The position numbers were made by a program, and so were the translations under genes. This document shows, piece after piece, positions 1 through 6,637 of a stretch of 14,981 nt of DNA; the stretch's first letter is position 1; the number at the start of each line of letters is the position of its first letter. Under the pieces are notes generated by a model, which was not told the origin of the DNA, ran no database searches, and saw only the letters and a program-made list of their open reading frames with translations. Origin of the DNA: Planctomycetaceae bacterium (GTDB taxonomy: Bacteria; Planctomycetota; Planctomycetia; Pirellulales; UBA1268); contig CANGIH010000012.1 of assembly GCA_947453875.1 (NCBI GenBank), forward strand, positions 1 through 14,981. Reading direction: 5' to 3'.

Positions 1-2
1 AG

Positions 3-800
3 AGCGTGATCGCCGTCGGCTCGGGCAAGGGAGGGGTTGGCAAGAGCACCATCGCCGCCAGCATCGCCATCGGCCTGGCCCGCGCCGGCAGCCGGGTGGG
101 GCTCCTCGACGCAGACGTCTACGGCCCGAGCGTGCCCCATCTGCTCGGGCTCTCCGGAAGGCCCCAGATCGAGGAGGGGAAGATCGTTCCCCCGCGACTC
201 GACCTTCCCGGCGCCGCCGGCTCGATGCCGACGATGTCGATGGGCTATCTCGTGCCGCCTGGTGAGGCGGTCGTGTGGCGCGGGCCGATGCTCCACGGGG
301 CCATCACCCAGATGCTCCGAGACACCGCCTGGGGCCCGCTCGACTACCTCATCATCGACATGCCGCCGGGCACCGGCGACATCGCCTTGACACTCTCGCA
401 GGTGCTCCCGCTCACCGGCGCGGTCGTCGTCTGCACGCCGCAAGACGTGGCGCTGATCGATGCCATGAAGGCGATCGCGATGTTCCGGAAGGTGAACATC
501 CCGCTGCTGGGGATGGTGGAGAACATGAGCTACTTCGTCTGTCCCGACACCGGAAAGCGGTACGACATCTTCGGCACCGGTGGCGCCCGCCGCACCGCCC
601 AGGAACTCGACATTCCCTTCCTCGGTGAGGTTCCGATCCAGATCCCGATCAGGGAACATGGCGACGCCGGCCGGACAGCCGCCAACTTCGACGACCCGGC
701 GGCGAGCCCATACCTCGAAGCGATCTGCCAGCGCCTCGTCGGGAACCTTGCGGCCGCCCACGCGGCCCGCCCCCCGCTCCCTTCGCTCCCGGTGCTCTGA
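3..800 (+). CDS. Mrp/ApbC (NBP35-like) Fe-S cluster carrier P-loop ATPase, 5'-truncated by window
   Basis: Cytosolic P-loop ATPase of the Mrp/ApbC/NBP35 family, which binds an Fe-S cluster and delivers it to apoproteins. The visible reading frame opens directly with the deviant Walker A motif (GSGKGGVGKST), followed by the LLDADVYGPSVPHLLG switch region, a VVWRGPM segment, the Walker B-like IIDMPPGTGD, and the C-terminal FGTGGAR...FLGEVPIQIPIRE block. Family members usually carry a MIP18/DUF59-type domain and linker before the P-loop, so the frame almost certainly continues left of base 1; the GTG at position 6 is internal, not the start. Oddity: the family's C-x-x-C cluster ligands appear here as C-P-D-T (codons 540-551), so the second cysteine is replaced by threonine. 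The stop lies 4 bp from the stop of the opposing gluconokinase. Family assignment is firm; Fe-S carrier function is less sure. Confidence 0.93.
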   Translation, partial: SVIAVGSGKGGVGKSTIAASIAIGLARAGSRVGLLDADVYGPSVPHLLGLSGRPQIEEGKIVPPRLDLPGAAGSMPTMSMGYLVPPGEAVVWRGPMLHGAITQMLRDTAWGPLDYLIIDMPPGTGDIALTLSQVLPLTGAVVVCTPQDVALIDAMKAIAMFRKVNIPLLGMVENMSYFVCPDTGKRYDIFGTGGARRTAQELDIPFLGEVPIQIPIREHGDAGRTAANFDDPAASPYLEAICQRLVGNLAAAHAARPPLPSLPVL

Positions 801-807
801 ACGTTCA
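798..807. repeat. 10-bp palindrome formed by two opposing TGA stop codons
   Basis: TGAACGTTCA is a perfect palindrome made of the mrp TGA, four bases (ACGT), and the reverse complement of the gluconokinase TGA. The two convergent genes therefore have no room for a conventional terminator between them. It may be pure coincidence of two stop codons flanking ACGT. Confidence 0.6.
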
Positions 808-1314
808 ATCCCCGAGCGCGGCGGCGATCCGTGCGGCGATCTGCTCGGGCGCGGCTTCGATCCCCACCACCAGGGGCCGCTCGTCGGGCGTGGGTTTCTC
901 GAGGACCGCCAGTTGGCTGTCAAGGAGCGTGGCCGGCATGAAGTGGTCGCGACGGGCCTCGATGCGGGCCCGGATCAGCGATGCCGGCCCGTCGAGGAAC
1001 ACCAACCGCACCCCATTCCTCCCGATTCCCATCCGTTCGCGGTAGCGGCGGGCGAGGGCCGAACAGGCGAGGACAAGCCCGCCATCGGTGTTGATCGACG
1101 CGGTGATCACATCGTGCAGGGCATTGAGCCAGGGCCACCGCTCGGCATCGGTCAGAGGGATCCCCCGCGACATCCGCTCGACGTTGGCTGGCGGGTGAAA
1201 AGCATCGGCGTCACGGAAATCCCAGCCGAGACGGTCGGCCAGGATCCGTCCCACGACGGTCTTGCCGCTGCCGCTGACCCCCATCACCACCACCACGTTC
1301 GTCGCGCTGTCCAT
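805..1314 (-). CDS. gntK: Gluconokinase (GntK/IdnK-type, P-loop)
   Basis: Phosphorylates D-gluconate with ATP to 6-phosphogluconate in the cytosol, feeding the pentose phosphate or Entner-Doudoroff pathway. The 169-residue product has the normal length for the small gluconokinase family. Visible motifs: Walker A GVSGSGKT at residues 12-19, the gluconate-binding DADAFHPPANVERMSRG block at about 35-51, the PLTDAERWPWL segment that follows, the LACSALARRYRE segment, and the DHFMPATLLDSQLAVLE segment near the C-terminus. The start at 1314 (ATG) is preferred because GAGGAG lies just upstream; an in-frame ATG at 1338 has poorer spacing. It is the last gene of a minus-strand cluster, 77 bp after the SGNH hydrolase. 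Shikimate kinase or adenylylsulfate kinase would lack the gluconokinase signature. Confidence 0.92.
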   Translation of the reverse strand: MDSATNVVVVMGVSGSGKTVVGRILADRLGWDFRDADAFHPPANVERMSRGIPLTDAERWPWLNALHDVITASINTDGGLVLACSALARRYRERMGIGRNGVRLVFLDGPASLIRARIEARRDHFMPATLLDSQLAVLEKPTPDERPLVVGIEAAPEQIAARIAAALGD

Positions 1315-1391
1315 GCGTCTCCTCGGCTGCGATTCCATCGGCTTGTGGACCTCATCGTGAGCGACCCTCGATGGCTTTTGTCCACCGGCGA

Positions 1392-2201
1392 TCAGTAGAG
1401 CGCCACCCGCCCGCCATCGGGAAAGCGGTGCACCGGTTGCGGCGTGTAGCGCATCCGACGCCCAAGCATCCGCACCTCGGCAGCTCGCCTGCCGAGCACC
1501 GACCATTCCCGTAACGTTGCCCGTCGTCGTTTCCCGGGCGACTCGAGCCCCCAGGCATCACACGCGCGCTGCCAGAGGGTGTCGAGCCGCCGCCGTCTGG
1601 GGTGGAGGGTATCGAGGCCGTACCACTCGCCCGGTTGGTCGATCGTGGGGAGCCCGAATGCCGTGGCGATGTCGACGAGCATGGCGTCGAGTTCGGCCGC
1701 CGAGGACTTGAGTCCCTCGATCGACAGCGGACAGCCTGGCACGAAGAGTGTCTTCAGGGCCCTGTACCTCCCCGGCCCGACCCGTTCCACCGCCTCGAGC
1801 GGGATCCGCGTGATCACCACCTTCGCCCCCCGATCCACCAGTCGCGTGACCGCTTCGCGGACCCACGATGCCACCTGATCGGGCGGGAAGCCGTAAAGGA
1901 TGTCGTTGCCGACATCGGTGACCAGCGCCACCGTTTTTCCCCCGTCGACACCGAGACAGTCACGGTCGAGCGCCCGCCACAGTCCGCACCACAGGATCGA
2001 GGGGAGTCGCCGCATCCAGACGCGGCTGTTGGCACCATACGACCGACCATGCCCCGCGGCGACGTACAGATCGACAGGGCCAACTGCCCGGCCGCGAACC
2101 GCGGCGGAGAGTCTGGCCAGACCCCTGGAGACATTGCTCGCACCGAGGACCACTGCGGTGAGACGGTCGCCCCGGGCTGGCTCGTTGTGGCCCGCCGGCA
2201 T
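1392..2201 (-). CDS. SGNH/GDSL-type hydrolase, substrate unknown
   Basis: Predicted serine esterase/acyl hydrolase with the SGNH fold. From the ATG at 2201 the 269-residue protein shows block I as GASN (candidate catalytic Ser22, in place of the classical GDS), block III as GND (residues 98-100), and block V as D197-x-x-H200 in GLDTLHP. The C-terminal 60 residues are Arg-rich. No signal peptide is obvious, so a cytosolic location is inferred. Start choice: the ATG overlaps the stop of the M50 protease gene by one base (TGATG), with a GGTGGA ribosome site inside the upstream gene, which points to translational coupling; a GTG at 2219 has no ribosome site. Substrate cannot be read from sequence; linkage to lpxB and a membrane protease hints at an envelope lipid or glycan, but this is inference. 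Confidence 0.8.
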   Translation of the reverse strand: MPAGHNEPARGDRLTAVVLGASNVSRGLARLSAAVRGRAVGPVDLYVAAGHGRSYGANSRVWMRRLPSILWCGLWRALDRDCLGVDGGKTVALVTDVGNDILYGFPPDQVASWVREAVTRLVDRGAKVVITRIPLEAVERVGPGRYRALKTLFVPGCPLSIEGLKSSAAELDAMLVDIATAFGLPTIDQPGEWYGLDTLHPRRRRLDTLWQRACDAWGLESPGKRRRATLREWSVLGRRAAEVRMLGRRMRYTPQPVHRFPDGGRVALY

Positions 2202-2977
2202 CAGTTCCACCGCTTCCACGGAGGGGATTGCCGCAGATTCTGAAAGCAGGCCACCGCCAGCATCGCGAACATGATCCCCAGGTAGGTCTCCTGTCGGGTG
2301 TAGGCCAGCCAGGCGAGCCCTCCGCCAACGATCGCGCCGATCCCCGTCGCGATCCTCCCGGCATCAGCCACCCCGACCGCCTCGAGCCCCTCGCGAACCA
2401 TCTGCCCGCCGTCGAGCGGCGGCACCGGCATGAGGTTGAGCAGCGGCCACATGATGTTGACGAAGAGGAGAAAGTCGGCCACCGCGAACACAAACGGGGA
2501 CGAAAACCGTCGCCCCTGGTAGAAGCCGAGCGACTCGCCGACCGACTGAATCGGGAAGGGAACGAGATACCCTCCGGCACGGAGGAGGAGGATCACCGCC
2601 AAGGCGAGGAGGAGTTGGGCCGCCGGCCCGGCCGCCGAGACGATGAACCGCTCGGCAGGACGGAGGTGGCGGCGGCGTCCCCAACTCTCCGGGATCGCCA
2701 GTCCCCCGAAGTGGTAGAGGACGATCCGCGCATCCTGACCGAACCGGCGGTAGGCCAGGGCATGCCCCAATTCGTGGACGAGGATCGAGACGAGCACCAC
2801 GGCCGTCCAGATCGCCAGATAGAGGAGGATCTCCCTGGGGTTCCCCCGCGCGAATGCCTGACACGATCCCCAGCCGATCAGTGCGGTGCCGAGCCAAAAC
2901 AGCCCCGAGACGCGCACGGGAACGCCCGCGGCGCGGAAGTCGATATCGAATGGCGTGGGCTGGGGCTCGGCAAGCAT
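2201..2977 (-). CDS. M50-family (site-2 protease-like) membrane zinc metalloprotease
   Basis: Polytopic membrane protein of the M50/S2P family, which cuts substrates within or near the membrane. The 258-residue sequence has the zinc-binding HELGH at residues 68-72 inside a hydrophobic helix, and the second family motif NLMPVPPLDGG at 181-191, whose Asp189 is the third zinc ligand. Hydrophobic segments lie at about 24-42, 50-74, 111-134, 160-183 and 205-245. There is no PDZ domain and no CBS pair, so this is the compact form rather than RseP or SpoIVFB with CBS. It lies 108 bp downstream of lpxB on the same strand and is coupled to the SGNH hydrolase gene. The physiological substrate is unknown; a role in envelope regulated proteolysis is inferred from family only. 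Confidence 0.88.
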   Translation of the reverse strand: MLAEPQPTPFDIDFRAAGVPVRVSGLFWLGTALIGWGSCQAFARGNPREILLYLAIWTAVVLVSILVHELGHALAYRRFGQDARIVLYHFGGLAIPESWGRRRHLRPAERFIVSAAGPAAQLLLALAVILLLRAGGYLVPFPIQSVGESLGFYQGRRFSSPFVFAVADFLLFVNIMWPLLNLMPVPPLDGGQMVREGLEAVGVADAGRIATGIGAIVGGGLAWLAYTRQETYLGIMFAMLAVACFQNLRQSPPWKRWN

Positions 2978-3085
2978 GGTGGCAGTGGGGCGGCACGAGC
3001 CGCGTGGAAAAGCAACGGCAGCCGGTGGGCATGGAACCGCCGGCCGAAACAGGAGCCGCAGGCGGCAGACAGCGAGAGTGTAGCG

Positions 3086-4375
3086 TCAGGCCGCGCGGAC
3101 CGCTGCCGTCGGGCCAGACTTCGCCTCCTCGCCCCGCACCGCGATGGCAGGATCGGCCCCGGCGGCGATCGCCAGGACCGCGGCGGCCGCCTTCATGGCC
3201 GATCCCGGCGCCGCCACCCGGGAGGCGATCTCGTCGAGCCGCTCCACGACCCGTTCACGGGCCCGTTCGTCGATGAGCCATTCGACGACATGCCCGGCGG
3301 CCCGTTCCGCCGGGTCGCCGACGGCGAGATATTCGGGATAGACCGCCTCTGGATCGGCCGGCGCAACGCTGGTCGGCACGGCGAGTGTCCTCTGCAGCGG
3401 AAGAATCGGGGCGCGGACTGCCATCAGGTTCACCAGCGTGATGAAGCGGGCATGGCGCAACCAACTCTGGACAACGAAGGCGAAGCCGCTGATCCGGTAG
3501 ACGATCACCGCCGGGATTCGGGCGGAGAGGAGTTCGAGCGACACCGACCCACTCACGGCGATCGCGCACGACGCCTCCTGCATGAGACTCCGGGCCCGCC
3601 CCGGCACGATGTCGATGGAGGCTAGCTCGCTCCTCCTGCTCGTCATGCCACCGAGCATGCTGCGGACGGTGTCGGCATGGCGTTCATGGAGCACGGCGAC
3701 GACGAACCTCGCCCCGGGCACGCGTTGCCGGACAAGGTCTGCCGCATGGATGAGCGTGGGGAGGTTGGCAGAAATTTCCTGCCCACGTGATCCGGGAAGG
3801 AGGAGCACGAGGGGCCCCTCCTGGGCCGCATCCCGGGGAGCGGGCCGGCTGAAGGTGCCGGCCGACGCGCCGGGTGCGTGCTCGTCGAAGAAGGGGTGGC
3901 CAACGAGCGTCGACACGATTCCCTGCTCGTTGAACCATTCATGCTCAAACGGCAGCGGCGAGAGGACATGATCGACGAGGCGGCGCATCTTCGCCTTCCG
4001 CCAGCTCGCCCAGGCCCAGATCTGCGGCGGGCAATAGAAGACCACCGGGATGCCATGCCGCTTCGCTCTCCACGCCAGCCACCAGTGGAAGCCGGGGAAA
4101 TCGATGAGCACGCAGACATCGGGGCGACGGTCGAGGAAGCTCCGCTCCGCCCGCCGCGCCAGATCGACGAAGGAGTGGATCGAGACGATCACCCGCAGAA
4201 ACCACATCACCGCCAGCCGGGTGAGATCGGCGACGAGGTGGCAGCCCTCGGCAGCCATCTGCGGCCCCCCCAGCCCCACGCATTCGACACCGGGGTGTCG
4301 GGCCCGCAGGCTCCTGATGAGCAGTGCCGCATGGTGGTCGCCGGAAGGCTCACCGGCCGAAAGAAAGACGCGCAT
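3086..4375 (-). CDS. lpxB: Lipid-A-disaccharide synthase
   Basis: Peripheral inner-membrane glycosyltransferase (GT19) that condenses UDP-2,3-diacylglucosamine with lipid X to form lipid A disaccharide. Recognisable family blocks: FLSAGEPSGD at residues 4-13, IDFPGF at 91-96, PPQIWAW at 116-122, LLPGSRGQEI at about 192-201, and the nucleotide-sugar site SGSVSLE at 275-281. At 429 residues it is some 40 longer than typical LpxB, mainly through an Ala-rich C-terminal tail. Start choice: the open frame extends to a TTG at 4417, but that codon lies in the T-tract of the upstream terminator, whereas the ATG at 4375 gives the canonical family N-terminus and has GGAG about 10 bases upstream. First gene of the lpxB-M50-SGNH-gluconokinase cluster. 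It indicates that the organism makes a lipid A-type molecule. Confidence 0.93.
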   Translation of the reverse strand: MRVFLSAGEPSGDHHAALLIRSLRARHPGVECVGLGGPQMAAEGCHLVADLTRLAVMWFLRVIVSIHSFVDLARRAERSFLDRRPDVCVLIDFPGFHWWLAWRAKRHGIPVVFYCPPQIWAWASWRKAKMRRLVDHVLSPLPFEHEWFNEQGIVSTLVGHPFFDEHAPGASAGTFSRPAPRDAAQEGPLVLLLPGSRGQEISANLPTLIHAADLVRQRVPGARFVVAVLHERHADTVRSMLGGMTSRRSELASIDIVPGRARSLMQEASCAIAVSGSVSLELLSARIPAVIVYRISGFAFVVQSWLRHARFITLVNLMAVRAPILPLQRTLAVPTSVAPADPEAVYPEYLAVGDPAERAAGHVVEWLIDERARERVVERLDEIASRVAAPGSAMKAAAAVLAIAAGADPAIAVRGEEAKSGPTAAVRAA

Positions 4376-4415
4376 CGCCACAGGCTCCGAGGAGCGGACG
4401 GCCGGCACCGAGCGC

Positions 4416-4453
4416 AAAAAAACTCCGCACGGGCACAGGCTCCCGTGCGGAGT
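4416..4453 (-). terminator. Strong intrinsic terminator closing the YHS-like gene
   Basis: Perfect 12-bp stem (4422-4433 with 4442-4453), 8-base loop, and on the minus strand a run of T immediately after the stem (4421-4416). It begins 73 bases past the stop of the YHS-like gene and sits 41 bases before the chosen lpxB ATG, so it separates the two transcription units and argues against the upstream TTG as the lpxB start. Confidence 0.9.
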
Positions 4454-4525
4454 ATTTCATGTTGCCGCTGGCGGCCCTAGGTCAGTTCCCGGGGCCAACG
4501 GGCGATTCCAGCGACAGCGCCGGAC

Positions 4526-4972
4526 TTACTTCTTGACGGCCTCGAAGGCGTTCTTGTCGCCGCCGAAGACGAGCGTGAGCTGCTCTTCGGGGGTGGCCTT
4601 CTCGACCTTGCCCTTGCAGTTGTTGCAGCAGAAAGTGACCTCGGCGTCGCCGATGGCGAGCTTGGTCTCGGGCTTGGTGGCACCACCGGAGAGCGGGCAG
4701 CACTTCTGGGTCAGCTGACCGGTGGAGACCATCTGCTGGTGGGCCTTGGTGGCGAACTTGGCCGAGTCGCCCTTGAAGGCACCGGCACAGTTGTCGCAGC
4801 AGAAGTAGACCTTGCCGCCGGCGAAGTCGGCGTGCTTGTCAGGGTTGCAACCCTTGCCCGACACCGGGCACTTGGCGTCCTTCGGCTCCTTCGGGGCAGC
4901 GGTGACGACTGCCGAACCGACAAGGACGGCGACCATCGAAAGGGCGAGGGCAAAACGGGAGAGCTTGACCAT
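4526..4972 (-). CDS. Exported cysteine-rich protein with two YHS/TRASH-like repeats
   Basis: Small (148-residue) secreted protein, probably periplasmic and metal-binding. Residues 1-26 form a signal peptide (MVKLSRF, then a hydrophobic core, cleavage near VTA-AP). The mature part holds two tandem repeats of the same plan: CPVSGKGC (35-42) followed by FCCDNC (57-62), then CCPLSG (91-96) followed by FCCNNC (114-119). Each repeat thus has a C-P-x-S-G turn and a C-C-x-N-C knuckle, ten cysteines in all, resembling YHS/TRASH metal-binding domains; no other domain is present. Start at 4972 is chosen because the hydrophobic segment directly follows it and GGAGG lies 10 bases upstream; the open frame extends further to 5062. 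It has its own terminator and a candidate promoter, so it is likely monocistronic. Metal identity and role (copper or iron handling) are not readable from the sequence. Confidence 0.75.
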   Translation of the reverse strand: MVKLSRFALALSMVAVLVGSAVVTAAPKEPKDAKCPVSGKGCNPDKHADFAGGKVYFCCDNCAGAFKGDSAKFATKAHQQMVSTGQLTQKCCPLSGGATKPETKLAIGDAEVTFCCNNCKGKVEKATPEEQLTLVFGGDKNAFEAVKK

Positions 4973-5033
4973 CGGGAGCGGGCCTCCAAGCATGCGGGAG
5001 AAAGACTCAGATAGTGAGCGAACCGACCACACC

Positions 5034-5062
5034 ATGATAGGGGGGGCTACGACGTGGAGCAA
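5034..5062 (-). promoter_or_regulatory. Candidate sigma70-like promoter for the YHS-like gene
   Basis: On the minus strand TTGCTC (5062-5057), a 17-bp spacer, then TATCAT (5039-5034). The -10 box matches the consensus at five of six positions and the -35 at three of six; spacing is ideal. It would give a leader of about 55 bases before the ATG at 4972. A TTGACG lies just upstream but at unsuitable spacing. Prediction from sequence only. Confidence 0.35.
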
Positions 5063-5102
5063 CCGTCAATTCCGGCCTGATCGGCCTTTCCCTTCCCCTC
5101 CG

Positions 5103-6482
5103 TCAGTCCCGGGGCTCCGGAAGGCCGACTGCCACCAGGGCCCCTGTGGCGATCACCCCTGCCCCGACGACGAACACCGGCTGGAAGCCGATCTGGTCGA
5201 CCGCCAGACCAACCAGCGGCGAGAGGAGAAAAGGGGCGGCCAGAGCGGCACCGACGATGCTCACATACCGGGGATGCTCCACCGGGGCCGGAGCCAGTTC
5301 GAGGGCGTAGTTGGTGAACATCTTGAGCGAGAGCGGATTGAGGCCGAGCGGAAGGTAGACGGTCCAGAACCACTCCGCCGCCAGGGGATGCGGCAAGCGG
5401 GAGAGCCCCGCCACCAGCAGGGGCGTCACCGACGAGAGCGCCACCAGCCAGACGAGCACCGACCGGGTGCCGCGGCGATCGGACAGGGGCCCGACCACGA
5501 GGCTCGCCCCCCCGGTCGCGGCGTTTTGAACGATGACCCAGGTGAGCAGGCTGGTCATCGGGGTGCCGAGTCGGTCGCGGGCGAAGGCCTGGTAATGGGG
5601 GAAGAGCATCAGCACCGCGGAGAAGCAGGCGGCGACGACGGTGAGGCGGAGCAGATGGCGATCCGCGGCGAGCGTCCGCCGCCATCCGTCCACACCCCGC
5701 CGGAGGGCTGCCAACCACCCGACCGGGGGCGACGCGGACGGAACAGGCCCGGGGTCGAGTGCTGCTTCGCGGGGTTCGTCGAGCAACCAGGGCACCACTG
5801 CGGCCATTCCGAAGAAGGTGGCGGTCGCGGCAAAGATCTTCGGGAAGCCGTCCGATTCTTCCAGCCAGCGCCCGAGCCAGAGGAGGGCCGCCAGAATCGC
5901 CAGCACGCTCCCCAGGGAGACACTCACAAGCATCGCCCTGCCACGGTGGCCGGGAGCGATGAGCTTGCCCTGGAGCGACGCGAGGATGAGTTGATTGAGG
6001 CCGTTGGCGGAGGAGAAGGCGGCGTAGACCAGGAGGAAGAGGAGGGCGAGCAGGTCGGGGCGTCTGGCCTGGAGCGGCATCCAGGCCACCGCCAGGACCG
6101 CAAAGCAGGCGGCCATCGCGACGCCCGATCGAACCAGCGCCCACTTCTTCAGCGGGGCCCTGGCCAGCGTCGACGAGAAGAGCAACGGCGGGACACTCTG
6201 CCCCCCGCGGTTGAGCACCGGGAGGAGGCCCCGCAGGAGACCCGAGTCGACGACGGCATCGAGCACGGCCGGCATGATGATCGTCTCGGTCTTGAAGATC
6301 CAACCGACTCGGACGATGACCTGATAAATCTCGAGACAGAGGGTGTTGCGCGCCGCGCGAACCGTGTCGGACGCCGCCGCCACATCCCCGGAAGCGGGGC
6401 TTTCCGCACCGTCTCCTCCGCGCTGCCTCCCGTCTCCCGCGGTCGATCCGCCGCGTCGCGGGTGATGCAATCCTCGTGTCAT
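5103..6482 (-). CDS. MFS-type multipass transporter, substrate unknown
   Basis: Integral membrane protein of about 459 residues with roughly ten to twelve hydrophobic segments and short charged loops, the layout of the major facilitator superfamily. Visible features are a cytoplasmic-type loop GPLSDRRGTRS resembling the MFS G-x-x-x-D-R-x-G-R signature in the second half, a central loop around EPREAALDPGP between the two halves, and a hydrophobic C-terminal bundle ending in GLPEPRD. The protein-like sequence starts at about RAARNTLCLEIYQV (near 6357); the first 45 residues from the ATG at 6482 are Gly/Arg/Ser-rich and no good ribosome site is seen, so a shorter form (GTG at 6383 is one option) is possible. 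It diverges from the lactonase gene across 155 bp. No substrate can be assigned. Confidence 0.78.
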   Translation of the reverse strand: MTRGLHHPRRGGSTAGDGRQRGGDGAESPASGDVAAASDTVRAARNTLCLEIYQVIVRVGWIFKTETIIMPAVLDAVVDSGLLRGLLPVLNRGGQSVPPLLFSSTLARAPLKKWALVRSGVAMAACFAVLAVAWMPLQARRPDLLALLFLLVYAAFSSANGLNQLILASLQGKLIAPGHRGRAMLVSVSLGSVLAILAALLWLGRWLEESDGFPKIFAATATFFGMAAVVPWLLDEPREAALDPGPVPSASPPVGWLAALRRGVDGWRRTLAADRHLLRLTVVAACFSAVLMLFPHYQAFARDRLGTPMTSLLTWVIVQNAATGGASLVVGPLSDRRGTRSVLVWLVALSSVTPLLVAGLSRLPHPLAAEWFWTVYLPLGLNPLSLKMFTNYALELAPAPVEHPRYVSIVGAALAAPFLLSPLVGLAVDQIGFQPVFVVGAGVIATGALVAVGLPEPRD

Positions 6483-6637
6483 GGGGGTACGATTGGCTCT
6501 GCCGCGGAGGGCGAAAGATCCGTCGCTGGTGTGCAGCATGAGGATTCGCCCGGTCGCCGTCCAATCCACGTCTTCCAACTCCCCTGCGTCGCCAGACCAA
6601 CGTCCGGCGCGCCGGTGGAGGAGAGAGGGAGGTTTCC

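Noticed and set aside
2228..3625. 465-codon open frame on the plus strand
   Set aside because: Antisense to the M50 and lpxB genes, both of which have clear catalytic motifs; its translation is Arg/Glu/Asp/Pro-rich without a domain.
4376..4417. TTG at 4417 as lpxB start
   Set aside because: It lies in the T-tract of the upstream terminator and adds 14 residues before the canonical FLSAGEPSGD N-terminus.
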